Assembly (NCBI GenBank): GCA_007127595.1
Contig: SKZA01000098.1
Span: 1 to 7,842, forward strand
Source: Kiritimatiellia bacterium
GTDB taxonomy: Bacteria; Verrucomicrobiota; Kiritimatiellia; SLAD01
Direction of reading: 5' to 3'
DNA length: 7,842 nucleotides
Positions 1 through 5,870 of this stretch are shown here, piece by piece. The notes beneath the pieces were generated by a model. It worked only from the letters and a program-made list of their open reading frames with translations. It ran no database searches and was not told the DNA's origin. Every line of letters begins with the position of its first letter. The stretch's first letter is position 1. Made by a program: the position numbers and the translations under genes.

Positions 1-376
1 CCTGTTCGTCGATCCGCCCGGAGCGGTATTGGACGCGTTCAATGATTTGAATCGCGCTGAACAGGACGCCGTCCGCTTCTTCGAAGAAGCGTCCAAACAA
101 TATCAGGAACGGGTGCCCCGCGCGCGTGGCGAAGCGCAACGCGTGATTCTGGAGGCAGAAGGGTTCCGACAACGCCGTGTCAACGTGGCCCGAGGTGAAG
201 CGCAGCGGTTTACCGACATGCTGGCGGCATATCGCCAGTCGCCCGAAGTCACGAGGCAACGTTTATACCTTGAAGTCATGGAGCGAAAGCTGCCGCAATT
301 GAAGGAAGTTATTATTCTGGACGAAGAGGTGCATGGCATCCTGCCGCACATCAACATGCGCGGAGGGCTCCAATAA
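1..376 (+). CDS. hflK: HflK, C-terminal part (FtsH-associated SPFH membrane protein)
   Basis: This is a partial gene: the frame is open from base 2 and ends with TAA at 374-376, giving the last 124 codons. HflK is a membrane-anchored SPFH/band-7 protein that forms a large complex with HflC around the FtsH protease and modulates turnover of membrane proteins. The visible part matches the family's C-terminal half. It starts with a PPGAVLDAFNDLNRAEQD segment, the usual end of the SPFH domain. A long charged helix follows with two related blocks, PRARGEAQR and VARGEAQRF, and then the APEVT-type region read here as SPEVTRQRLYLEVME. The signal anchor and most of the SPFH domain lie left of the window. 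The stop overlaps the hflC start by one base, and GGAGGG at 362-367 (8 nt before that ATG) sits inside hflK, so the two are very probably translationally coupled. Confidence is high because of both sequence and neighbour. Confidence 0.9.
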   Translation, partial: LFVDPPGAVLDAFNDLNRAEQDAVRFFEEASKQYQERVPRARGEAQRVILEAEGFRQRRVNVARGEAQRFTDMLAAYRQSPEVTRQRLYLEVMERKLPQLKEVIILDEEVHGILPHINMRGGLQ

Positions 377-1440
377 TGAAGGAACGAATGAACGCAAAGG
401 TGTCTGCGATGAACAGCCGTTCCGGTTCGGCACAGGTCTCCGCGATCATCCTGGTCGCCGCGCTGGCTTTTCTCGTATATAATTCACTGTATACCGTCAA
501 TGAGTGGGAACAGGCGGTGGTTACACAGTTCGGCGAGATCAAGGGCGACCCCGTGACCGAGGCCGGCCTGCATTTCAAACTGCCGTTTGTGCAGCAGGTG
601 CACCTCTTTGACCGTCGCTTGCTACGCTGGGACGGATCCGAATGGACGCTTTATACCAAGGATCGGCGGGCGATCGTGGTGGATGTCACGGCACGGTGGC
701 GTATTGTTAACGCGCGCGCATTCCTGGAATCCATCGGCGGTGATACGGCGCGAGCGCTTGTCCGCTTGGACGGCATTATCGAGGGCGCTGTACGTAATGA
801 GATCAGTCAATATGATCTCTTTGAGGTCGTGCGCAGCAGCAACCTGATCCTCGATCGCGATGAAGATATCCCCGCCGTAGTTATCGAAGATGGCGAGGAA
901 ATCATTCCGGAAGACTTAGACCTGACGACGATGGGCGGCGAAATGCCGCCGTTGGAGTTGGACGCGGACGGGAACTATACGGCGGGTCGCCCCGTGGTCA
1001 TTGCCGGGATACTCAACCGCGCACGTGAACGGCTTGAAGAGATCGGGTTGGGCATTCAGTTGGAGGATATTCTCATCAAGCAGGTCAATTACACGGCTGC
1101 GATTGAAGAGAACGTCTATCGCCAGATGAACGCCGAACTGCAAAAGATCTCGGCGGGCTTCCGGTCTTTGGGCCAACAGCGCGCCGAGCAGCGTTTAGGC
1201 GAGATGGAACGCGAGCTGGCGACGATTCAAAGTGAAGCCGTTGAGCGGTCGGAACGCATTCGCGGTATCGCCGAGGCCGAAGCGATCAACATTTATGCCG
1301 AGGCCTACAACGCCGACCCCGAGTTCTTCACCTTCCTGCGTACGTTACAGGCTTACGAGCAGGCGCTCGGGAAGAACAGTACGTTGATTCTCGGTACGGA
1401 TAGTCCCTTGTTCGAGTTGTTCAAGGCGTTGGGGGAGTGA
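376..1440 (+). CDS. hflC: HflC, SPFH/band-7 partner of HflK
   Basis: HflC is the second subunit of the HflKC complex that surrounds FtsH in the inner membrane. The 354-residue product has a short basic N-terminus, a single membrane anchor at about residues 21-39, and the band-7 opening VNEWEQAVVTQFGEIKG followed by GLHFKLPFVQQVHLFDRR, typical of HflC. Residues 245-310 form a long Glu/Arg/Ala-rich helix. Residues 315-331 (PEFFTFLRTLQAYEQAL) and the LILGTDSPLFELF end match the HflC C-terminus. The ATG at 376 is chosen because it has a good Shine-Dalgarno and overlaps the hflK stop; ATG codons at 388 and 409 are possible but less well placed. It is somewhat longer than E. coli HflC (334 residues, from memory), explained by an acidic insertion at about residues 160-205. 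Its stop abuts the convergent gene on the other strand. Confidence 0.93.
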   Translation: MKERMNAKVSAMNSRSGSAQVSAIILVAALAFLVYNSLYTVNEWEQAVVTQFGEIKGDPVTEAGLHFKLPFVQQVHLFDRRLLRWDGSEWTLYTKDRRAIVVDVTARWRIVNARAFLESIGGDTARALVRLDGIIEGAVRNEISQYDLFEVVRSSNLILDRDEDIPAVVIEDGEEIIPEDLDLTTMGGEMPPLELDADGNYTAGRPVVIAGILNRARERLEEIGLGIQLEDILIKQVNYTAAIEENVYRQMNAELQKISAGFRSLGQQRAEQRLGEMERELATIQSEAVERSERIRGIAEAEAINIYAEAYNADPEFFTFLRTLQAYEQALGKNSTLILGTDSPLFELFKALGE

Positions 1441-2637
1441 TTACCGTCCCAGCGCCATTTGCAGGGCCAGGATCGAGTAGGCTGTGACGAGCACCGGATC
1501 GTTTTCCCAGTATCGGCCCACGTCATTCACCCAGTAGCCCTTGCCGGTGGCGTCTTCGATGCGCTGCACGGACACGATCTTTTCGATGACTTCCTGACGC
1601 CAGTTGAGCAGGTCGCCATCTTCGCGGATGAACTGATTCTGACCAAAAGCGGCCAGGCCCTTTGTCAGCACATTGTAATAATAGAAGAGACCTTCCCGTC
1701 CGGCGCCTGGATTCTCTTCCAGCGTCCAGTGGCGGATAGCCCAATCCGCGGCGGAGCGCACGCGCGGGTCGTTGCGATCTACCTCGGCATAAATAAAGCT
1801 CAACATCCCGGCATACGTCATGCTGCCGTGCGAATTGAAGCGCACGACGCCGTCCTCATCGGTGTAGGTGCCCGCGCGTGTTTCATCCGGATGATAGGCA
1901 AAGCCGCCGAGATTGCGCGGGCTGTCGCTGACCCAGGGTCGGTCATTAAATTCCGGCAGGTTCTGGATGCGCTGCACGAATTGAACGGCGGCGTTCCAAT
2001 CCAAATCCACGGGTTCAGCGGTCTCGCGCATGTCCTCGACGCTTTCAGTCAGGCGCATGGCTTCGTACGCGATATAGGAATTCGAGAGGTCGGCGTACGC
2101 GCGGTCTGTTCCGGCGTCATAGCCCATCCCTCCGTAATGAACGCTGTCGGGATCGAGAAATTGGCTGCGCGCGATAAATTCGCGTGCGCGCATGATGACC
2201 GGCATGAGATCGCCCCGGCCGACCTGATGCAGTGCGACCATGGCGATCGCGGTGTTGTAGTTGCTTAACCCGCCGCCGCGCCGTGTTTCGCGCGGGTCAA
2301 CGTAGATGCCGCCGTCGTCGCGGACGCAGGAAAGCAGGTATTCGACGGCGCGATCGATGGCCTCTTCGTTCTGTTCGCCGCCGCGCACCATGGCCCAGAC
2401 GGCCAGACCCGTAATCGCCGGAAAGTTGGGGTTTGACCAGTACCCATCCTCATGTTGCTGGTCACGAAGCCATGCGTAGGCGCGATCCATGGCGGCGTCG
2501 GCTTCGTGTTGAAGCGAGTGCAGTACGGGAAATTCCGGTATGGTTCGGCTGGTCAACGGGATCGACTCGTCGGCATGCACCACGCCGCCGGTCATAATCA
2601 TCCCGATCATCAGATAGATATGTATGCGTATGTTCAT
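1441..2637 (-). CDS. Exported prenyltransferase/squalene-cyclase-repeat protein, function unknown
   Basis: The 398-residue product begins with a signal peptide: a hydrophobic stretch at residues 8-20 and a plausible cleavage after VHA (residue 22), so it should act outside the cytoplasm. The rest is an alpha/alpha-barrel repeat protein of the prenyltransferase/squalene-oxidase-repeat type. Helix-turn repeats with the QW-like pattern recur, for example AYAWLRDQQHEDGYWSN (53-69), VEYLLSCVRDDGGIYV, AREFIARSQF then HYGGMGYD, and VSVQRIEDATGKGYWVND near the end. I do not see the DxDD acid motif of squalene-hopene cyclases, so a cyclase reaction in hopanoid synthesis is not supported. Such exported proteins are usually only described by fold; a carbohydrate- or protein-binding role is as likely as an enzymatic one. 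The ATG is supported by GGAAGA 8 nt upstream (2645-2650 on the complement). The gene converges on hflC with zero spacing and diverges from the thioesterase. Confidence 0.85.
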   Translation of the reverse strand: MNIRIHIYLMIGMIMTGGVVHADESIPLTSRTIPEFPVLHSLQHEADAAMDRAYAWLRDQQHEDGYWSNPNFPAITGLAVWAMVRGGEQNEEAIDRAVEYLLSCVRDDGGIYVDPRETRRGGGLSNYNTAIAMVALHQVGRGDLMPVIMRAREFIARSQFLDPDSVHYGGMGYDAGTDRAYADLSNSYIAYEAMRLTESVEDMRETAEPVDLDWNAAVQFVQRIQNLPEFNDRPWVSDSPRNLGGFAYHPDETRAGTYTDEDGVVRFNSHGSMTYAGMLSFIYAEVDRNDPRVRSAADWAIRHWTLEENPGAGREGLFYYYNVLTKGLAAFGQNQFIREDGDLLNWRQEVIEKIVSVQRIEDATGKGYWVNDVGRYWENDPVLVTAYSILALQMALGR

Positions 2638-2721
2638 AGCGTTATCTTCCGCATTTATTTACGCGTAACCATCGGTCAAATCGAGTCGGCAATCAAATCC
2701 ATTTTTGTGATGCTCGGATAG

Positions 2722-2858
2722 TATGGAGCGGCGGCAACGAGTCCTCGAGAGGACGCCGCTCTTGTTGCGGCGTAGCGAAGCGAAGACGGATTCGCTCGGG
2801 CCAAGCGCATTGGCTCTACCAAAGCGGCGTCGCGAAGACTTGCCGCCGCACTCCACAT
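2722..2858. repeat. GC-rich mosaic of nested hairpins, probable dispersed repeat
   Basis: This element fills much of the 298-bp gap between two divergent genes. Its ends are imperfect inverted repeats: ATGGAG plus CGGCGGCAA at 2723-2737, and the complement-like TTGCCGCCG...CTCCACAT at 2840-2858. Inside, at least four smaller hairpins follow one another: GAGCGGC/GCCGCTC (2726-2732 with 2755-2761) enclosing GTCCT/AGGAC around a CGAG loop (2741-2754); AGCGAA/TTCGCT (2779-2784 with 2791-2796); GCCAA/TTGGC (2800-2804 with 2810-2814); and GCGGCG/CGCCGC (2824-2829 with 2844-2849). No convincing open frame runs through it. The layout resembles REP/MITE-type dispersed palindromic elements mobilised in trans; I also recall similar GC-rich palindromes from PVC-group genomes but cannot verify copy number here. 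It could alternatively be a structured leader or RNA. Confidence 0.6.
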
Positions 2859-2935
2859 GATACGAACCGACGGCCGGGGATTGCGGGGCGACGGCAATTG
2901 TGATTCTATTCATTTGAACACGAGGAGATACCGAC

Positions 2936-3367
2936 ATGAGCCGTATCAAATTGGATTCACCCGAGTCCTATGATTTTTCCGTCGAGATTCCCATTCGCAT
3001 CACCGACATCAATTATGGGAATCATCTTGGCCATGATTCCATCATGTCGATATTGCATGAAGCGCGTGTGTGTATGTTGAAAGACAAAGGGTTCTCGGAG
3101 ATTGATATCGGCGGGTGCGGCCTGATCATGGCCGATACGGGCATTGTCTTTAAGAACGAGGTGCATTATCCGGCGACGCTCACGTGCGAGTTGGCGGTAC
3201 GCAATCTGTCGCGTTCCGGATTCGATGTCTATTATCGCGTGATGCGCTTGGAAGACGGCGCCGTGATTGCCGAGGCAAAAACGGGAATGGTCTGTTTTGA
3301 TTATGAACGCGGTCGGCCGGCAAGAATGCCGGACGGCTTCCGCGCGGCTTTCCAACCCGAACCCTGA
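2936..3367 (+). CDS. Hotdog-fold (4HBT family) acyl-CoA thioesterase-like protein
   Basis: The 143-residue product has the length and layout of a single-domain 4-hydroxybenzoyl-CoA thioesterase/YbgC/FadM-type hotdog protein, which hydrolyse acyl-CoA or acyl-ACP thioesters in the cytoplasm. The diagnostic segment is RITDINYGNHLGHDSIM followed by LHEAR (residues 21-44), which lines up with the family's D-x-D-x-x-G-H-x-N...EAR block and the start of the long hotdog helix. A beta-rich remainder (about 65-122) ends in AKTGMVCFDYERGRPARMP, a common family ending. At the position where the classic 4HBT enzyme has its catalytic Asp, this protein appears to have Asn26 with Asp24 two residues before; this may be normal for its clade. 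The start has GAGGAG with 8 nt to the ATG. The last three residues (PEP) and the stop lie in a 7-bp repeat tract. The substrate cannot be read from sequence. Confidence 0.88.
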   Translation: MSRIKLDSPESYDFSVEIPIRITDINYGNHLGHDSIMSILHEARVCMLKDKGFSEIDIGGCGLIMADTGIVFKNEVHYPATLTCELAVRNLSRSGFDVYYRVMRLEDGAVIAEAKTGMVCFDYERGRPARMPDGFRAAFQPEP

Positions 3368-3381
3368 ACCCTGATTCTGAA
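3354..3381. repeat. Short heptanucleotide repeat tract spanning the thioesterase stop codon
   Basis: Four consecutive 7-bp units can be read here: AACCCGA, ACCCTGA, ACCCTGA and a degenerate TTCTGAA. The first two encode the terminal PEP residues and the TGA stop of the thioesterase. The same GAACCC-type heptads reappear at 3567-3580, suggesting the tract belongs to the same repeat family as the longer array downstream. Confidence 0.55.
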
Positions 3382-3475
3382 CAGGAGGCCGCGGAGACCT
3401 TGGCGGCAAGTGCAGGCCGCTTGATTCAGGCCAAGCCCTTCAGCTTTTATTATTGTTGTTGTGGAGAATGAGTTG

Positions 3476-3587
3476 GGTGTTCTCTGACCGAACACTGAAC
3501 ACCAAAACTGGCCACTGACATGAATGTTGGATGTTCAATGTTGAGCGTTGGACGTTCTCTTCCCCCGAACCCCGAACCCTGCCCCCT
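3476..3587. repeat. Degenerate 7-bp tandem repeat array in a convergent intergenic region
   Basis: Sixteen heptads can be laid end to end in one unbroken 7-base phase. Examples are GAACACT and GAACACC (3490-3503), TGTTGGA, TGTTCAA, TGTTGAG and CGTTGGA (3525-3552), and GAACCCC and GAACCCT (3567-3580). The units are degenerate and switch polarity: the GAAC core is on the + strand at both ends, while in the middle GTTC/GTTG (its complement-like form) is on the + strand. Perfect short dyads result, such as GGTGTTC (3476-3482) with GAACACC (3497-3503). It lies between the 3' ends of two convergent genes and stops 4 bp before the stop codon of the DJ-1/PfpI gene. There are no equal unique spacers, so it is not CRISPR. 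Short heptanucleotide tandem repeats are known in some bacterial genomes, for instance cyanobacterial STRR sequences; function is unknown. The rest of this gap, 3382-3475, holds nothing I can name. Confidence 0.6.
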
Positions 3588-3591
3588 TGTT

Positions 3592-4101
3592 CTATCCCTT
3601 CAACGCATCCACAAACGCCTTCGCAAACAGGTGGAGGTCCACCGGCGTGCGCGAGCTGATGAGGTTGCCGTCCACGACGAGCGGTTCGTCCACCCATTCG
3701 GCCCCGGCATTGATCATGTCGTCCTTTATCCCGATCGTGCTGGTGGCCTTGCGACCTTTGAGAATGTCGGCCGAGATGAGTATCCAGCCCGCATGACAAA
3801 TGAAGGCGATGGGCTTCTTTTGTTTGTCGAAATCCTGTGTGAGGCTTAACACGTTGTGATCGCGCCGCAGCTTGTCGGGGGCGAAGCCGCCGGGCACCAA
3901 CAGACCGTCATAATGAATGGCTTCCACATCGGCGATGTCCACGTCTGACTTGCAGGGATAGCCGTGTTTCCCCTTGTACAGCGTGTTGGATTTCGGCCCT
4001 GCCACGGTTACTTTCCAGCCTTCTTCTTCCAGGCGGATCTTCGGATACCATAGTTCGAGGTCTTCATAGACGTCGTCAACAAACGCGAGAATCTTCTTCA
4101 T
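3592..4101 (-). CDS. DJ-1/PfpI family protein (type 1 glutamine-amidotransferase fold)
   Basis: The 169-residue protein has the full DJ-1/PfpI pattern: MKKILAFVDDVYEDLELWYP with the conserved Glu13, LLVPGGFAPDKLRRD (68-81), the nucleophile elbow AFICHAGW with Cys102-His103, and ISADILKGRKATS...DDMINAGAEWVDEPLVVDGNLISSRTPVDL, closely like the YhbO/PfpI subgroup. Where archaeal PfpI proteases have a triad Glu from the neighbouring subunit (GGRAPE), this protein has Asp76, as YhbO-type members do. Family roles are reported as protease, protein/nucleotide deglycase or general stress protection, with the deglycase claim disputed, so a specific reaction should not be assigned. No signal peptide is visible, so it is cytoplasmic. 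The start follows the sigma-54 regulator stop by 3 nt, with AAAGGA and AAGG inside or at the end of the upstream gene serving as ribosome binding site. The pair is very likely one operon. Confidence 0.92.
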   Translation of the reverse strand: MKKILAFVDDVYEDLELWYPKIRLEEEGWKVTVAGPKSNTLYKGKHGYPCKSDVDIADVEAIHYDGLLVPGGFAPDKLRRDHNVLSLTQDFDKQKKPIAFICHAGWILISADILKGRKATSTIGIKDDMINAGAEWVDEPLVVDGNLISSRTPVDLHLFAKAFVDALKG

Positions 4102-4104
4102 GCC

Positions 4105-5607
4105 TTATCCTTTCGTTCGCTCAACATACTTCTTCACCGTGCGCCAGTCCAATCCGGTGCGACGCGCCACTTCGCCGTACGTGCCGAACCGTGCATGCAG
4201 GAGCGCGCAGTATTTCGCTTGAAGGTCATTTGCGGTCAACGTGCCATGGCGAAGCGCATGCATGATCAGTTCCTCATCCGTGCCGTGGCCATCGACGTCG
4301 GTGACTTCACCGCGGTATTCGCCTGTCAGCAGGATGCGCCGTACGGCCTGTCCCAATTCACGCACGTTCCCGGGCCAGGGATAGTCCGGTCCGGGGGCTC
4401 GTTCCAGCGATGCCCGCACCTCGTCCAGAACATCGGGGGCCGTGGTCCCGAGTTGGCGTTGAAGGATGTGTGACGCCAGCAAGTCAAGTTCCGCCGGGTC
4501 TTCCTGTATTCGTTCGCGCAAGGTGGGGGCGGTGATGATATCCGAACACAACCGATAATAGAAGTCGGCGCGCATGCGGCCTTCGCGCCGCAACTCTTCG
4601 GGTGTACGGTTGGTGGCCGCGATGACCCGTCCCGGAAACCGTTTAGATTCGTGACTGCCGACCGGCGCGTAGGTTCGTTCCTGCAGGACCTGGAGGAGCT
4701 TGATTTGAATGGCGGGGGACAGCTCGCCGATTTCGTCGAGAAAGATCACGCCGTGCGGACAGCAACGCGAGAGCACGCCGTCGTAGTGGTCTACCGCGCC
4801 GGTAAACGCCCCTTTACGATGGCCGAACAGTTCCGATTCGATCAGCGACTCGGGAAATTGCGACAGATTGATGGAGACAAAGGTCCTGGCGATGCTGCGG
4901 GCAAAGCGCAGTTTGTTTTCGTCGAACGGGATGAAGCAAGACTTCCCGATTGCGGCCGCCGCCGCGCCTTTGCCGGTTCCCGTTTCGCCGAGCATCAGCG
5001 TCGAGAAATCTTCCATGCGATTCCAAAGGTGTCGTTCATACCACTGCGTCTCATGTGTGAAGACATTGTTCCAGAGGCGGCGGCGGAATTCCTTCATCAC
5101 CGGAGTGCGGCCCATCATGGACTGATCGATAAAGAAATAGGCGCGGCGCAGTTGATAAAACATCGCGAAATAGCCGCAAGCGACCGCGGCCGAGAATCCC
5201 CGCGCGCTGAGAAGATTCAGCGCATCGCGCGCAAAGGGAACGGGCGGCGTGCCATCGCCGGTAGCCAGATCTTTTCGGATGTACTCATCGAACGCGTCGG
5301 CAAAACGGTGGAACACATCGAAGAGCAGGGCGTAACGGAGGACCTGCTGGTCCTCCGCCGGATAGGCGCGCAGATCCGCGCCGGCACCCTGTTCGAGCGC
5401 TTCCACGTGTCGCGACACGGCGCGATTGACCGCCGCCATGAGCTGCGCGGGATCTTCGCCCTCCATACCCGCAATACGCCGATCGAGTTCCGCTCGCTCA
5501 TCCGTAAATGGATTACTGAACGCCGCGCGCGTGACGAGCGCAAAGAACTCGCGATCCGCAGTCGATAACTTCAGTTGAGATTGCATACGCTGAATGTATA
5601 TCGGCAT
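4105..5607 (-). CDS. Sigma-54 interacting AAA+ transcriptional activator with novel helical N-terminal domain
   Basis: This 500-residue enhancer-binding protein should remodel sigma-54 RNA polymerase at -24/-12 promoters using ATP. The AAA+ domain shows Walker A GETGTGKG (207-214), ESELFGHRKGAFTGAV with the sigma-54-contacting GAFTGA loop (266-271), Walker B GVIFLDE (286-292), sensor I region VIAATNR (328-334), the arginine-finger region RADFYYRL (346-353) and WPGNVREL (411-418). A C-terminal Fis-type helix-turn-helix follows (about 474-497, ending VKKYVERTKG). Residues 1-165 are helix-rich, begin FFALVTRAAFSNPFTDERAELDRRI, and match no receiver, PAS, GAF or FHA domain I can recognise. The segment between Walker A and GAFTGA is several residues longer than in NtrC-like proteins. 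No clear Shine-Dalgarno precedes the ATG at 5607; Met8 (5586) is an alternative. A weak -10-like GATAAT lies on the complement at 5639-5644. The gene is first in an operon with the DJ-1/PfpI gene and diverges from the lipid gene carrying a sigma-54 promoter. Confidence 0.93.
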   Translation of the reverse strand: MPIYIQRMQSQLKLSTADREFFALVTRAAFSNPFTDERAELDRRIAGMEGEDPAQLMAAVNRAVSRHVEALEQGAGADLRAYPAEDQQVLRYALLFDVFHRFADAFDEYIRKDLATGDGTPPVPFARDALNLLSARGFSAAVACGYFAMFYQLRRAYFFIDQSMMGRTPVMKEFRRRLWNNVFTHETQWYERHLWNRMEDFSTLMLGETGTGKGAAAAAIGKSCFIPFDENKLRFARSIARTFVSINLSQFPESLIESELFGHRKGAFTGAVDHYDGVLSRCCPHGVIFLDEIGELSPAIQIKLLQVLQERTYAPVGSHESKRFPGRVIAATNRTPEELRREGRMRADFYYRLCSDIITAPTLRERIQEDPAELDLLASHILQRQLGTTAPDVLDEVRASLERAPGPDYPWPGNVRELGQAVRRILLTGEYRGEVTDVDGHGTDEELIMHALRHGTLTANDLQAKYCALLHARFGTYGEVARRTGLDWRTVKKYVERTKG

Positions 5608-5680
5608 GCATGTTGTGTCTATCGAATTGAGGCCGCATATTATCCGTGAACATGCGTACTAGAATTCTCGTCGTATCCTC

Positions 5681-5756
5681 TGCGCCCCCACGACCCCGCG
5701 CCGACGCGGGGTAAACCTTGCGCCTGCCCCGCATTCTGCGGGGTCGTGGGTACGCA
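5681..5756. promoter_or_regulatory. Composite inverted repeat upstream of the sigma-54 promoter, candidate activator-binding site
   Basis: A perfect 13-bp inverted repeat joins CCCACGACCCCGC (5687-5699) and its complement at 5738-5750, and TGCG/CGCA (5681-5684 with 5753-5756) extends it across a 2-nt mismatch. Each arm is also half of a local hairpin: ACCCCGC/GCGGGGT around 5700-5705, and CCCCGC/GCGGGG around 5733-5737. The result is four copies of one CCCCGC half-site in two dyads. It begins just upstream of the -24 box and reaches about 100 bp upstream of the predicted transcription start, a usual place for enhancer-binding protein sites. It could instead be a dispersed palindromic repeat or, on the complement, structure in the regulator's leader. 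Binding is inferred, not shown. Confidence 0.5.
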
Positions 5757-5760
5757 AGGA

Positions 5761-5778
5761 TTGGCACGAACCTTGCAT
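5761..5778 (+). promoter_or_regulatory. Sigma-54 (-24/-12) promoter for the MFS-acyltransferase gene
   Basis: The sequence TTGGCACG-AACC-TTGCAT matches the sigma-54 consensus YTGGCACG-N4-TTGCW at every defined position. The invariant GG (5763-5764) and GC (5775-5776) are separated by the required 10 bp. Transcription would start near 5788, giving a leader of about 80 nt before the ATG at 5871. The neighbouring divergent gene encodes a sigma-54 activator, which strengthens the call. Confidence 0.85.
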
Positions 5779-5789
5779 GGTGAGGGGGC

Positions 5790-5827
5790 GCGTCATCCGT
5801 TAGTACGTGACGCAGGTGCAATGCACC
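5790..5827 (+). promoter_or_regulatory. Two short hairpins in the predicted leader of the aas-like mRNA
   Basis: Two dyads follow one another directly after the predicted start site: GCGTCA/TGACGC (5790-5795 with 5808-5813, 12-nt loop) and GGTGCA-A-TGCACC (5815-5827, a perfect odd-centred palindrome). Neither is followed by a T run, so they are not obvious terminators. They may be operator half-sites or mRNA structure; no function is demonstrated. Confidence 0.3.
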
Positions 5828-5870
5828 CTTACGATACGAGAGTCCGATTTGGAATCAGGGAGACGATAAC

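Noticed and set aside
1459..2268. A 269-codon open frame on the + strand inside the exported repeat-protein gene
   Set aside because: It lies antisense to a well-supported signal-peptide gene, has no recognisable domain, and long antisense frames are expected in GC-biased codon use.
2810..2827. Second sigma-54-like box in front of the thioesterase (TTGGC with GC 10 bp later)
   Set aside because: Only the GG and GC positions match, the rest of both boxes does not, and it falls inside the hairpin repeat.
3419..3455. Rho-independent terminator after the thioesterase (GCTTG/CAAGC stem, then a T-rich stretch)
   Set aside because: The stem is 5 bp with an 8-nt loop and lies well before a mixed TTTTATTATTG tract, so the support is too weak to list.
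3476..3587. CRISPR array
   Set aside because: The units are only 7 bp, contiguous and degenerate, with no unique spacers and no cas genes nearby.
4651..5568. A 305-codon + strand open frame opposite the sigma-54 activator
   Set aside because: The opposite strand encodes Walker A, GAFTGA and Walker B motifs in order; the + strand product is charged low-complexity without family resemblance.
5706..5724. Duplicate -12-like AACCTTGC at 5714-5721 as another sigma-54 promoter
   Set aside because: The 8-bp repeat of the true -12 region is real, but the -24 side reads GCGGGGTA and lacks the TGGCAC box.
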